Shown here one piece after another: positions 1 to 8,460 of a stretch of DNA of 64,000 bases. Source of the DNA: JAVBWI01 sp036677445. GTDB lineage: Bacteria > Bacillota > Clostridia > Christensenellales > CAG-138. The position numbers and the translations under genes were made by a program. Position 1 is the stretch's first letter; each line of letters starts with the position of its first letter. The DNA lies in contig JAVBWI010000004.1 of NCBI GenBank assembly GCA_036677445.1, positions 248,001-312,000 on the forward strand, written 5' to 3'. The notes below the pieces were generated by a model. That model was not told the DNA's origin, did not search any database, and saw only the letters and a list, made by a program, of their open reading frames with translations.

Positions 1-548
1 TCCACATCCAGAGGAGCGATACGGTTGTTGTTAGCGCTTGCACGGAAGGTCCAGATCATGCTTTCGTCCTGCATCCAGGTGGCGGATGTGCCCAGACCGA
101 AGTTGTAGATTTCAGCCTCGTTGATGTACGAGATGCACGCGGAAACTTCGTTGGAGTTAACGGAACCGATGATGGCGTCCGCACTCTTGTTCTCGATCAC
201 CTTCTGGACGATCTTCACAGCTTCTTCGGTGCTGCCGGTGGTATCAAAATGATCCACTACAACGGTTGCGCCGTTGAATCCACCGTTCTCGTTGATGTAC
301 TTAACGGCCAGGTCAATGCCATTTTTGGCGTTGTTACCGGCTTCCGCATTGTTGCCGGACAGCTGGAGGTACGTGCTGATGCGGAAGGTCTCGCCGTCCG
401 TAGCGGCGGGAGCCTCGGCCGCGGGGGCTTCGGCTGCCGGAGCCTCGGCCGCAGGTGCAGTGTTGGCAGGGGCTTCAGCGGGAGCGGCGCAGGCCGCAAC
501 GCCGAGCATCATCATCAGGGCAAGTAGGATCGCTAAGGTCTTCTTCAT
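1..548 (-). CDS. ABC transporter substrate-binding lipoprotein, partial
   Basis: N-terminal 182 residues of an exported solute-binding protein; the rest lies beyond the window start. The ATG at 548 follows an AAGGGG ribosome site. A lysine-containing hydrophobic leader ends in a lipobox (VAAC), so it is probably a lipoprotein. An Ala/Pro/Glu repeat linker follows, made of three near-identical PAAEA units. The mature part has features of the type I periplasmic-binding fold used by Leu/Ile/Val-type receptors (Peripla_BP_6), such as ISTYLQLSGNNAEAG, NGIDLAVKYINE and a GSVNSNEVSA segment. It lies downstream of a sugar-acid dehydrogenase gene and probably shares its transcript, so the ligand may be a sugar acid, although this fold more often binds amino acids or amides. 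Ligand is inferred only from context. Confidence 0.85.
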   Translation of the reverse strand, partial: MKKTLAILLALMMMLGVAACAAPAEAPANTAPAAEAPAAEAPAAEAPAATDGETFRISTYLQLSGNNAEAGNNAKNGIDLAVKYINENGGFNGATVVVDHFDTTGSTEEAVKIVQKVIENKSADAIIGSVNSNEVSACISYINEAEIYNFGLGTSATWMQDESMIWTFRASANNNRIAPLDV

Positions 549-623
549 AATTGGTTCCCCTTTCTTCTTGTTTTTTTTAACAAGCCTTGCTCGTATGATC
601 TCGTGTATAATACTGGTCTGTCT

Positions 624-1655
624 TTATGGATTGGTCAGTACGATTTTAACCGCCCTTCCATCCCGGTTGTGTTTTAACAGTTCAAAGGCTTCCACCCCTT
701 CACACATACCCATATGGTGCGTGATCATTGGCTCGACATTGACGGCCTTTTCCGCCAGAAGCCTGACGCATTCTATAAAATCCTCACTGGAATAGATGTA
801 GTTGCCTTTGATGGTCAGCTCCTTCGTGACCACCTGCTGCATATTGATAGAAATCATCTTGGCCGCATTGCCAATCCAAACGGCACAGCCGGCAAGCTTC
901 AGCGCATCAAGGGAGGCCTGTGCGGTAGGGCTGATGCCCACAGCCTCAACGGAAAAATCGCACATTGCCCCGTCTGTAAGCTCTGCGATCTTTTGTTCAA
1001 AATTGCAGCTCGTGGGGTTGACAACAGCGTCCGCGCCCATGCGCGTAGCCAGCTCCAACCGGAAATCGGCGGCGTCGCTGACGATCACGCGCTTCGCGCC
1101 GCGGTATTTGAGCCACAAAAGCGCCATCAGCCCGATGGGGCCGGCCCCCACGACCAGAATGTTCTGTGCTTGCGCGATCTGCTCGCCGCTGATCTTGAAT
1201 ACGCCGTTGTAGGCCACCGCCGCAGGCTCGGCCAGGGATGCGATATCCGCGCCTACGCCTTCATAGGGGATCAGGTACTGTTCCCTGACGCACACGTATT
1301 CCGTCATAGCCCCGTCGTAATCCATTACGCCCAGAAAGTCGGCGTTGGGGCACAGGTTTACCTTCCCCGCTTTGCAGGTCTCGCACTTCCCGCAAAAAAA
1401 CTTCGGAAAAATCGATACTTTGCAGCCGATTGGATAGGCGCCCCCGACGGGAGCCTGCGCCACGGTTCCGGCGCATTCATGCCCCATAATCATAGGCGCT
1501 ACCCGCCGCCCTGTTTTGCCCAAATAGCCTTCCACATCCGATCCGCAAACACCGCAGGCTTCGATCTTGATCAGGTATTCGTCCGCTTTGGGCACCGGAA
1601 CCGGAATATCACGTATTTCCATGTGGTTGTCGCCAACGTAATATACCGCTTTCAT
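624..1655 (-). CDS. zinc-dependent alcohol/polyol dehydrogenase (MDR family)
   Basis: A 343-residue medium-chain dehydrogenase, normal length for the family, expected to oxidise a secondary alcohol of a sugar, polyol or sugar acid with NAD(P). Visible features are the catalytic-zinc start CGVCGSD near residue 35, GHE near 60, the four-cysteine structural-zinc loop (CGKCETCKAGKVNLC) near residue 90-105, and the Rossmann motif GAGPIGL near 170. It resembles threonine/galactitol-1-phosphate/L-gulonate 5-dehydrogenases. The ATG at 1655 has a GGGGGAAG ribosome site. It sits between a tartronate-semialdehyde-reductase-like gene and a solute-binding protein in the minus-strand sugar-acid operon. Exact substrate cannot be told from sequence. 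Confidence 0.85.
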   Translation of the reverse strand: MKAVYYVGDNHMEIRDIPVPVPKADEYLIKIEACGVCGSDVEGYLGKTGRRVAPMIMGHECAGTVAQAPVGGAYPIGCKVSIFPKFFCGKCETCKAGKVNLCPNADFLGVMDYDGAMTEYVCVREQYLIPYEGVGADIASLAEPAAVAYNGVFKISGEQIAQAQNILVVGAGPIGLMALLWLKYRGAKRVIVSDAADFRLELATRMGADAVVNPTSCNFEQKIAELTDGAMCDFSVEAVGISPTAQASLDALKLAGCAVWIGNAAKMISINMQQVVTKELTIKGNYIYSSEDFIECVRLLAEKAVNVEPMITHHMGMCEGVEAFELLKHNRDGRAVKIVLTNP

Positions 1656-1699
1656 CGTTCTTCCCCCGATCTGTTAAGTCTTTTTAAGCAGCCGCCGTG

Positions 1700-2584
1700 C
1701 TATCTCCGAATGTCGGTCCTGGACAGGTACTCGTAGTAACGCACCAAGGAACTGTGATCCTCTGTCTCATAGCCGGAAGCCTTGAGCCATTGCATCATTT
1801 CCATAACGGCGGCGGTCAGGGGCAGGGGCGCACCCACATCGTGCCCGGTGTCTATGGCGTTATTCAAATCCTTGATATGCAGGTTGATACGGAAGCCCGG
1901 CTTGAAGTTGCCGTCCATCATCATGGGCGCCTTTGCGTCCATCACGGTGCTGCCGGCCAACCCGCCGCGGATGGCCTTATAAATGGCCTCCGGCTCCACG
2001 CCGGCCTTCTTGCCCAGCACCAGCGCCTCGCCCACGGCGGCAATATTGGCCGCCACGATGATCTGGTTGGCCAGCTTTGTGGTATTACCGGCGCCGATAC
2101 CGCCGCACAGGGTCACCGAAGCGCCCATAACGCCCAGAATATCCTTAACCTTATCGAATATCTCCTGCTTACCGCCTACCATAATGGCCAAAGTGCCGTC
2201 GATGGCTTTGGGTTCGCCGCCGGATACAGGCGCATCCAGCATGAAGCAGCCCTTCTTTTCCGCTTCGGCACAGAGTTCCTTGGAAGCGATGGGGTTAATG
2301 GAACTCATATCCACCAGGATGGTGCCGGGCTTTGCCCCCTCGAGCACGCCGTTTTCACCCAGTAATGCGGCTTTCACATGGGGGGAGTTGGGCAGCATGG
2401 TGATCACGATATCGCTGTCCCTGGCCACATCCGCGTTGTTTTCCCCGCGCTTGGCGCCGGCCGCAACAACCTCGTCCACCGCCGCGGTTACAATGTCGAA
2501 TACCTTTAACTCATACCCCGCCTTGATCAGGTTCTTTGCCATGGGCTTGCCCATAATGCCCAGCCCGATAAAACCGATTTTCAT
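1700..2584 (-). CDS. 3-hydroxyisobutyrate/tartronate-semialdehyde reductase family
   Basis: A 294-residue beta-hydroxyacid dehydrogenase that interconverts a 2- or 3-hydroxyacid and its semialdehyde with NAD(P). It begins with the dinucleotide-binding GLGIMGKPMAKNL, has the substrate loop DAPVSGGEPKA near residue 118 and the catalytic lysine in GNTTKLANQ near 170. Best family match by eye is 2-hydroxy-3-oxopropionate (tartronate semialdehyde) reductase GarR/GlxR. An in-frame ATG exists at 2605, but the ATG at 2584 is preferred because the purine-rich ribosome site GGAGAGGAAGAG lies between them. It follows the GntR regulator gene closely and is probably in the same transcript. Confidence 0.85.
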   Translation of the reverse strand: MKIGFIGLGIMGKPMAKNLIKAGYELKVFDIVTAAVDEVVAAGAKRGENNADVARDSDIVITMLPNSPHVKAALLGENGVLEGAKPGTILVDMSSINPIASKELCAEAEKKGCFMLDAPVSGGEPKAIDGTLAIMVGGKQEIFDKVKDILGVMGASVTLCGGIGAGNTTKLANQIIVAANIAAVGEALVLGKKAGVEPEAIYKAIRGGLAGSTVMDAKAPMMMDGNFKPGFRINLHIKDLNNAIDTGHDVGAPLPLTAAVMEMMQWLKASGYETEDHSSLVRYYEYLSRTDIRR

Positions 2585-2607
2585 AGCGTCTCTTCCTCTC
2601 CTCATGG

Positions 2608-3324
2608 CTATTTTATTTCATTGCTGTTTTGCTCGAGATAATGCTCCAGAGCGTCTTTGTTTCTTTGCAAGTGGATCCGCATCGCCTCGTATGCGCCCCG
2701 CGCATCGCCCATGCCGATGGCTTGGGCGATATTTTCGTGGTCAAGGATGACGTCTTTGACAATCATGCTTCCAAGGAGCGTTGTAAAAAGCCGTATGCCC
2801 TTGACGATCTCTGGAAAGAACACATTCAGGATATCGTTGCCTGTGCTCTCTGCGATCTTGCAGTGGAAGGCCACATCAGGCTTGATATGGTTGACCCCCG
2901 CTCTGATACAGTCGGATACTTCAGCCGCCAGCCGTTGTATCTCAGCCGCATCCTCTTTGCTGGCCCGCTCGGCGCTGAGCGAAGCGACATACGGTTCCAT
3001 GATGAAGCGCAGTTCCCAAAGATCCATGAGGACCTTTTTCTTGTCGTACTTAAACTGCAGCCCCAGAGGATCTTCCGCCACCCCGGGGAGATTGGAGATG
3101 TAGGTCCCGCTCCCCTGCCTGATCACCACGATGCCCCGGGAACTTAAGGAGCGCATGGCCTCCCGGACGGTGGTGCGGCTCACATTCATCTGCCCCATGA
3201 GATTTTTCTCATTGGGAAGCCGGTCGCCCTTTTGCATCCGGTTTTCCTGAATATATTGGATAATCCGTTCGGCAGCCTTTTCCGATAAAGGCACATTATC
3301 CGATTTCACCAGCGACAATTCCAT
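2608..3324 (-). CDS. FadR-type GntR transcriptional regulator
   Basis: A 238-residue DNA-binding regulator with an N-terminal winged helix (LPNEKNLMGQMNVSRTTVRE near residues 38-57) and a C-terminal FCD helical ligand domain carrying the usual Asp/His metal-binding pattern (VAFHCKIAESTGND). Such proteins usually repress sugar-acid or carboxylate genes until an intermediate binds. A GTG at 3333 is in frame; the ATG at 3324 is preferred on spacing from an AGTGAGAT site. It is embedded in the catabolic operon, so autoregulation is likely. The 21-bp elements at 5288 and 5512, containing the GT-N3-AC core typical of this subfamily, are the best candidate operators. Confidence 0.9.
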   Translation of the reverse strand: MELSLVKSDNVPLSEKAAERIIQYIQENRMQKGDRLPNEKNLMGQMNVSRTTVREAMRSLSSRGIVVIRQGSGTYISNLPGVAEDPLGLQFKYDKKKVLMDLWELRFIMEPYVASLSAERASKEDAAEIQRLAAEVSDCIRAGVNHIKPDVAFHCKIAESTGNDILNVFFPEIVKGIRLFTTLLGSMIVKDVILDHENIAQAIGMGDARGAYEAMRIHLQRNKDALEHYLEQNSNEIK

Positions 3325-3367
3325 ATATCTCACTTTTTGCGGATTTTGAACAGCCGCTTTTAAGCCG

Positions 3368-4300
3368 TCAATCCTGCAAAATCCTTCTTATCTTTTCTGC
3401 GACATCTTCCGGCATGAGATGATAACGCTTGAGCAGCAGATCGTAATTCTCTGCGGAACGGCCGAAGGAATCGTTTATTCCAAGTCTCTCGATGGGGAGC
3501 CTCTCGGATGAAAGCGCCTCGCACACGGCGGAGCCAAGGCCGCCGTAAATACTGTGCTCCTCTGCCGTTACAACGCCCTTCACGCCTTGGCAATAGCGTT
3601 TGAGCGCCTCCATATCCAAAGGCTTGATGGTGCTGACATTCACCACCCGTACGGCGACGCCTTCTTTTTCCATCAGCTCCGCCGCCTTCACCGCCTGGGA
3701 TACCATCACGCCGGCAGCGAACACCACTACATCTTTGCCGTCACGGACCTGGTTCATCTTTCCGATATGGTATTCCTGTTCAGGATCCGTATAGACAGGC
3801 AGCTCGTTGCGGTTGATGCGGATATAGCAGGGGCCCTTGAACGCACACATCGCCTTCACCATCTGCACGGTTTCTACCGCGTCCACCGGGGAGAGTACCG
3901 TCATGTGGGGCAGCACCCGCATCAGGGCGATATCGTCTATGGACTGGTGGGTTTTGCCGTCGCCATAATCTGAAAATCCCGCGGAGGAACCGTCGATTTT
4001 TACGTTCAGGTTCGGGACGCATATAGAGGAACGGATCTGATCATAGGCGCGGCCTGTAGCGAACACCGCAAAGGAATTGATAACCGCAGTCTTCCCGGTC
4101 AGCGCCAGCCCGGCCGCCACGGACGCCATGTTTTGCTCCGCAATACCCATCTGGAAATACCGTTCCGGGTACTTGTCGCCAAACATGCTGGACATGGTGG
4201 ACTTGCCAAGATCCGCTTCCAGTACAACAACATTCCGATCGGCGGCGCCGAGTTCAACCAAAGTTTCTCCGAAAGCAGTTCTGCAATTCTTCATTTCCAT
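3368..4300 (-). CDS. transketolase, C-terminal subunit (split form)
   Basis: A 310-residue protein matching the pyrimidine-binding and C-terminal domains of transketolase (EADLGKSTM at the start, MGIAEQNM in the middle, GINDSFGRSAENYDLL near the end). With the protein encoded just upstream it forms a complete thiamine-diphosphate enzyme that moves two-carbon ketol units between sugars. The ATG at 4300 has a GGAGG site and lies 3 bases from the stop of the N-terminal subunit gene, consistent with equimolar translation. Split transketolases are common in anaerobes and in dedicated sugar pathways; here it probably joins sugar-acid breakdown to the pentose-phosphate pool. Confidence 0.92.
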   Translation of the reverse strand: MEMKNCRTAFGETLVELGAADRNVVVLEADLGKSTMSSMFGDKYPERYFQMGIAEQNMASVAAGLALTGKTAVINSFAVFATGRAYDQIRSSICVPNLNVKIDGSSAGFSDYGDGKTHQSIDDIALMRVLPHMTVLSPVDAVETVQMVKAMCAFKGPCYIRINRNELPVYTDPEQEYHIGKMNQVRDGKDVVVFAAGVMVSQAVKAAELMEKEGVAVRVVNVSTIKPLDMEALKRYCQGVKGVVTAEEHSIYGGLGSAVCEALSSERLPIERLGINDSFGRSAENYDLLLKRYHLMPEDVAEKIRRILQD

Positions 4301-4303
4301 GGG

Positions 4304-5143
4304 TCAGACCTCCGTTCTCATCTGCTCGATGATGTTAAGCGCCTGCTGATATTCCGCCTCGCTCATAGAAGCGTTGTGGAACTTCGCCAGCCCTTCTGCA
4401 AAGCAGAACCCTTTCCCTTTGACCGTACGCGCCAATATCACCGTGGGCTTGCCTTTTATCTGCTTTGCCGCATCCAAAGCCTGCAGGATTTCTTCCGCAT
4501 CGTGGCCGTCGATCTCTATCACATGCCAGCCGAACGCGCTCCATTTTTCTTTTAGATCACGGATGGGGAATACATTCTCTGTGGTATCCGTAGCCTGTAC
4601 GCCGTTGTAATCCACGATCGCGCAGAGATTATCCGCTTTGTAAGCGCAGGCCGCCATAGCCGCTTCCCAGATCTGGCCTTCGGAAAGCTCGCCGTCGCCT
4701 AAGATCGCGTAAACGCGGGATGCGCTGCCGTCCAGCTTCAATCCAAGGGCCATGCCCAGGGAAACCGACAGGCCTTGGCCCAAGGAGCCCGTTACCGCCT
4801 CAATGCCGGGCGTCAGGTCCATGTCAGGGTGGCCTTGCAGAATGCCCTCCAAAGTCTTGACTTTTGCAAGCTCGCTGCGGTCGACGTAACCCAGTTCGGC
4901 AAAACATGCATATTGCGCCAGCACCGCATGCCCCTTGCTGAAAATACACCGATCGCGCCTGGGATCCTTTGGATCACCGTATACGTGCATGTGCTTAAAA
5001 TACAGCGCCGCGGTAATATCCGCCACAGAGCAGCTTCCCCCGATATGGCCCACCTTGCCGGAGGGTATCATCTCGAGAATATCCGCTCGGATATCGACAG
5101 CCCGTTTGCGGACTTCCTGCAGATCGCTTTGTGAGTAACCCAT
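4304..5143 (-). CDS. transketolase, N-terminal subunit (split form)
   Basis: A 279-residue thiamine-diphosphate-binding half of transketolase. It carries GHIGGSCSVADI near residue 32, the FSKGHAVLAQY segment, GSLGQGLSVSLGMA, and the diphosphate/Mg motif GDGELSEGQIWEA ending in DYNG. The ATG at 5143 follows a GGGGAAG ribosome site. It is the first gene after a long non-coding stretch that holds a consensus promoter at 5510-5538, so it likely opens an operon of transketolase halves, GntR regulator, GarR-like reductase and alcohol dehydrogenase. Confidence 0.92.
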   Translation of the reverse strand: MGYSQSDLQEVRKRAVDIRADILEMIPSGKVGHIGGSCSVADITAALYFKHMHVYGDPKDPRRDRCIFSKGHAVLAQYACFAELGYVDRSELAKVKTLEGILQGHPDMDLTPGIEAVTGSLGQGLSVSLGMALGLKLDGSASRVYAILGDGELSEGQIWEAAMAACAYKADNLCAIVDYNGVQATDTTENVFPIRDLKEKWSAFGWHVIEIDGHDAEEILQALDAAKQIKGKPTVILARTVKGKGFCFAEGLAKFHNASMSEAEYQQALNIIEQMRTEV

Positions 5144-5287
5144 ATTGCTTCCCCGCTTCCTCTTTTCTTTTTGATCCGTCCATAATGGATTTCTTGTGAT
5201 GCTGTTAAATGCTTATAAGGCTCCGCGCCGATGTGGCCTATCCGTTTTGCAGTTTTCCGGATAAAAAGCCTGTATGCTATCAATCAA

Positions 5288-5308
5288 TATACGTCATACC
5301 TGTTTTGC
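5288..5308 (-). promoter_or_regulatory. first copy of the 21-bp putative GntR operator
   Basis: Differs from the copy at 5512-5532 by one base (G for A). On the minus strand its GTATGACG part again runs into a TATATT sequence that could be a weaker -10 box, so the arrangement of operator over promoter is repeated about 224 bp nearer the transketolase gene. Could be a second promoter or an auxiliary site for looping. Confidence 0.55.
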
Positions 5309-5509
5309 CGTTAGCAAAAGGCAGTATATTCATTCTTGTGTACAATTAAGCTTTGGTTTGTGTAAGGATTAATTTGACTGTTCCTCCTGAACTTTTTTGT
5401 TTACAGAAGCCTGGATTTCCCTGAACGCCGTTTAAAGCTTTTTACAAAGACACTATGCAGATGTGGTATATTCGTTTCACTATTCCCGTTGGACTGTGTT
5501 CTGTAAGTC

Positions 5510-5538
5510 ATTATACGTCATACCTATTTTGCTGTCAA
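5510..5538 (-). promoter_or_regulatory. consensus promoter with operator in the spacer
   Basis: Read on the minus strand it has TTGACA (5538-5533), a 17-bp spacer and TATAAT (5515-5510), a perfect housekeeping promoter. The spacer and the start of the -10 box are occupied by GCAAAATAGGTATGACGTATA, the second copy of a 21-bp element whose GTATGAC core fits the GT-N3-AC core of FadR-type GntR operators. A protein bound here would block RNA polymerase. The promoter drives the transketolase-GntR genes, giving a closed regulatory loop if the GntR protein binds. Confidence 0.75.
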
Positions 5539-5621
5539 TGCATAGAGGGTATTGAGATTTTCTATAAATAACGCTTGATTTTGTATCTATCTATTAGCAA
5601 ATATTATATTCGTATAGATTG

Positions 5622-6890
5622 TTAAAATTTATACTTATTAATCCAAAGACCCAAGGCTGGATTGGGAATATAGTAAATCTCCTCGTTATCGGGCATGATG
5701 TTCCAGCCGTAAGACATTTTTGCAGGGTCGTATTTTTTGATCATATCGTCGTAATCCGCGGCATGGAAGCCCACGCCCTCCACTTCCTCCTTGGTGATTG
5801 CCTTCACCGCATAGGTAACGGAGAACCGCCCGTCGGCGGATGCCTGAATAAGATGCGCCGCCGCGCTCATGTTTTCCTGAAGGTCCTTGTTTTTATGGAA
5901 TTGCTCCAGAGTGTGCAGCCGGCCTCTATAGCCGTATTTGCGCACGAGAGCGTCCACCTCCAGGTCCTCGCCAAAGCGCGTGACGCCCGGTGCGAGAACG
6001 ATCAGTTCTCCGCCGTCGGCGATGGCCATACGGGTCCGGTAGACGGATTTGTTTCCCAGCCAGGTGGTCTTGAATTCGTCCCCCGGCAGGAAGACCACAC
6101 ATTTCTTTAAGGGTTTTTCCACGAATACGATATTCTTTTGCTGGGAAAGGGCAATGGCCTCCTCCAGCGCGCGCCGCTCGTTTCCTATGAACATACCGTG
6201 GGTAATGATCTCATCCTCCGGCGCGGTGGTAACGGTCAGAATGAACAGAACCGGCCGGTCCGCAAGGAAATGCTTCAGGCAATAATCGAATATTTTGCGC
6301 ACGGGGGAATGGTCTTTACCCATAAGCCGCTCAATACCGAAAACGGAGCTGACCATATGGGATTTACTGATCATATCGCTGCCGCCCACGCCCACAAACA
6401 GGTTCTTGGCCTCATTGGACATGCCGACGACCTCGTGGGGCACGACCTGCCCCGGGGAAAGAATCAGATCATAACTTTCATCCATCACGCGGCGGTTTAT
6501 CTCGCAGCTTACCGGGTCGGTCCACAGCCCCTCGGTAATCTCGCTTAGATATTCCCCTGGCACCTCGCCCAGGCGCACCACATCGGTGCGCCAATTGTGC
6601 ACCAGCATTTCCTCGTACGGAATGCCAGGAAACATCTTTTCCCACTGAAACCGGGACACCGGCTCATGCGTACCCAGCGCCGGCATGATATCCACGCGGC
6701 ATCCCCGTTCAAGCAAAATACGGCGGTATTCGCAGGTGATATACCCGGCATTGGAATGATAACGGGTAAAATCAGGAGGAAGGATCAGCACCTTTTGGGG
6801 GCGCAGCCCCTCCAGCGACCGTTCCAGCATTCCTGTAATCTGCGCGTTGGTCAGGCCCTTTTCCGTCGGTGCGCGCAATGCAAGATACAT
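5622..6890 (-). CDS. LarA-like nickel-dependent 2-hydroxyacid racemase/epimerase
   Basis: A 422-residue member of the lactate racemase family (DUF2088 N-terminal domain). LarA uses a nickel-pincer nucleotide bound covalently to a lysine and through histidines. The key positions can be placed here: His75 in LGTHEP, His152 in VVPHEVVGM, Lys162 in NEAKNLFVG and His178 in SKSHMV. The spacings 152-162-178 (10 and 16) equal those of LarA His174-Lys184-His200. The sugar-acid neighbourhood suggests a hydroxyl epimerisation of an aldonate or related acid, not lactate. Cofactor-making larB/C/E genes are not in the window. The ATG at 6890 has a GGGAGG site. Confidence 0.85.
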   Translation of the reverse strand: MYLALRAPTEKGLTNAQITGMLERSLEGLRPQKVLILPPDFTRYHSNAGYITCEYRRILLERGCRVDIMPALGTHEPVSRFQWEKMFPGIPYEEMLVHNWRTDVVRLGEVPGEYLSEITEGLWTDPVSCEINRRVMDESYDLILSPGQVVPHEVVGMSNEAKNLFVGVGGSDMISKSHMVSSVFGIERLMGKDHSPVRKIFDYCLKHFLADRPVLFILTVTTAPEDEIITHGMFIGNERRALEEAIALSQQKNIVFVEKPLKKCVVFLPGDEFKTTWLGNKSVYRTRMAIADGGELIVLAPGVTRFGEDLEVDALVRKYGYRGRLHTLEQFHKNKDLQENMSAAAHLIQASADGRFSVTYAVKAITKEEVEGVGFHAADYDDMIKKYDPAKMSYGWNIMPDNEEIYYIPNPALGLWINKYKF

Positions 6891-6971
6891 GTTTCTTCCT
6901 CCCGTGCCGTCTCATTCACCCGTATGATACATTTCATAGATTTATGGCGCTGCCATAGCCAAATTACCGTC

Positions 6972-8423
6972 TTAGACGGTATAGGTGCTTGCTGAAGTGC
7001 TTCCTCCGCGTCCCGTCCAATTGGTATGGAAGAACTCTCCGCGGGGACGGTCTGTCCGTTCATACGTGTGCGCGCCAAAATAGTCCCGCTGTGCCTGCAG
7101 CAAGTTCGCCGGCAGGCGCTCGCAGGTATAGCCGTCAAAGTACGCAAGCGCCGAACTCATGGCCGGCACCGGTACGCCGCTATGCACCGCTGCGGCCACG
7201 ACGTCCCGCCATGCCCCTTCACAGCTTTCGATGCTCTCCCTGAAGAAAGGATCCAGCATCAGGTTGGAAAGCTGTGGGTCGCGGTCAAAAGCTTCCTTGA
7301 TTCTGCCAAGGAATACGCTGCGTATAATGCAGCCTCCGCGCCACATGAGCGCAATGCCGCCGTAATTCAGGTTCCAGCCATAGCTCTTTGCCGCAGCGCG
7401 CATCAAAGCATACCCCTGCGCATAGGAGATGATCTTTGAGGCGTATAGCGCCTTGCGGATTTTCTCCAGAAACTCCGCCTTGTCTCCTTCATACGGCTTG
7501 ATTTTTCGCTGGTAAACCCCCGCCGCGTGCACGCGTTCCGGCTTCATAGCGGAAAGGCACCGGGAAAATACCGCCTCGCTGATCAGCGTAAGAGGCGCGC
7601 CCGCATCCATGGCGGCAGTGGCGATCCATTTGCCCGTACCCTTCTGGCCTGCGGTATCTAATATTTTATCCAGCATGGGTGTTCCGTCTTCATCCTTGAA
7701 GGCCAAAATATCCCGCGTGATCTCAATGAGGAAGCTATCAAGCTCCGCTTTGTTCCATTCCGCAAACACGTCATGCATCTCGTCGGTGTCCATGCCCAGC
7801 GAGTCCCGCATCAGCTGATACGCCTCGCAAATAAGCTGTATGTCGCCATATTCGATGCCGTTATGTACGATCTTCACGAAATGGCCCGCGCCGTTTTCGC
7901 CCACATAATCACAACAGGGCGAGCCGTCCTCCACTCTGGCGCAAATGGCCTGGAATATGGGCTTTACTTCCGGCCATGCCGCAGCGGAGCCGCCGGGCAT
8001 GATGGAGGGGCCGCGCAGCGCGCCCTCCTCCCCGCCGGAAACGCCGGTGCCGATGTAAAGCAGGCCGCGTTTCTCCACATATTCCGTCCTGCGAATGGTA
8101 TCGTCGAAATGGGAGTTTCCGCCGTCGATGATGATATCCCCGGGCTCCAAAATGCCCAGCAGGGACTCAATCATCCCGTCTATCGCCGCGCCGGCCTTGA
8201 CCATCATCATCACCTTGCGCGGTTTTTTCAGGCTGTCCGCCAGCTCCTGCAGGCTGTAGGTTCCGATGATGTTCTTGCCCTTTGCCCGGCCCTCCACGAA
8301 GTCTGTTACTTTTTCCGTGGTGCGGTTAAACACCGCCACGGTAAAGCCCTTGCTTTCCATATTCATCACAAGATTCTCGCCCATGACAGCCAGGCCGATA
8401 AGGCCGATATCCGCTTTATGCAT
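6972..8423 (-). CDS. gnd: 6-phosphogluconate dehydrogenase, decarboxylating
   Basis: A 483-residue enzyme converting 6-phosphogluconate to ribulose 5-phosphate and CO2 with NADP+. Full-length for the family. Seen: GLAVMGENLVMNM at the N-terminus, GVSGGEEGALRGPSIMPGG near 130, the catalytic Lys/His/Asn region GHFVKIVHNGIEYGDIQ near 185, and KGTGKWIATAAMDAGAP near 265. An upstream in-frame TTG at 8429 would leave almost no gap to the AAAGGA ribosome site, whereas the ATG at 8423 has normal spacing. It lies between the KDG-type kinase and the LarA-like gene, implying that gluconate 6-phosphate is one product of the cluster. Confidence 0.95.
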   Translation of the reverse strand: MHKADIGLIGLAVMGENLVMNMESKGFTVAVFNRTTEKVTDFVEGRAKGKNIIGTYSLQELADSLKKPRKVMMMVKAGAAIDGMIESLLGILEPGDIIIDGGNSHFDDTIRRTEYVEKRGLLYIGTGVSGGEEGALRGPSIMPGGSAAAWPEVKPIFQAICARVEDGSPCCDYVGENGAGHFVKIVHNGIEYGDIQLICEAYQLMRDSLGMDTDEMHDVFAEWNKAELDSFLIEITRDILAFKDEDGTPMLDKILDTAGQKGTGKWIATAAMDAGAPLTLISEAVFSRCLSAMKPERVHAAGVYQRKIKPYEGDKAEFLEKIRKALYASKIISYAQGYALMRAAAKSYGWNLNYGGIALMWRGGCIIRSVFLGRIKEAFDRDPQLSNLMLDPFFRESIESCEGAWRDVVAAAVHSGVPVPAMSSALAYFDGYTCERLPANLLQAQRDYFGAHTYERTDRPRGEFFHTNWTGRGGSTSASTYTV

Positions 8424-8460
8424 ACGCAATATCCTTTCTTGCAGTAATTTCTATGCTGTG

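Larger units (their letters stand above)
5144..5621 (-). promoter_or_regulatory. 478-bp AT-rich regulatory region upstream of the transketolase operon
   Basis: No credible gene is visible here. The region is markedly more AT-rich than its flanks. It contains two copies of a 21-bp element (5288-5308 and 5512-5532) and a consensus promoter reading toward the transketolase genes, each described separately. The rest shows no riboswitch or RNA that I recognise. Confidence 0.7.

Noticed and set aside
714..1736. 340-residue plus-strand open frame opposite the alcohol dehydrogenase gene
   Set aside because: It is the shadow of a clear zinc dehydrogenase gene, with no ribosome site and a histidine/arginine-rich unstructured product.
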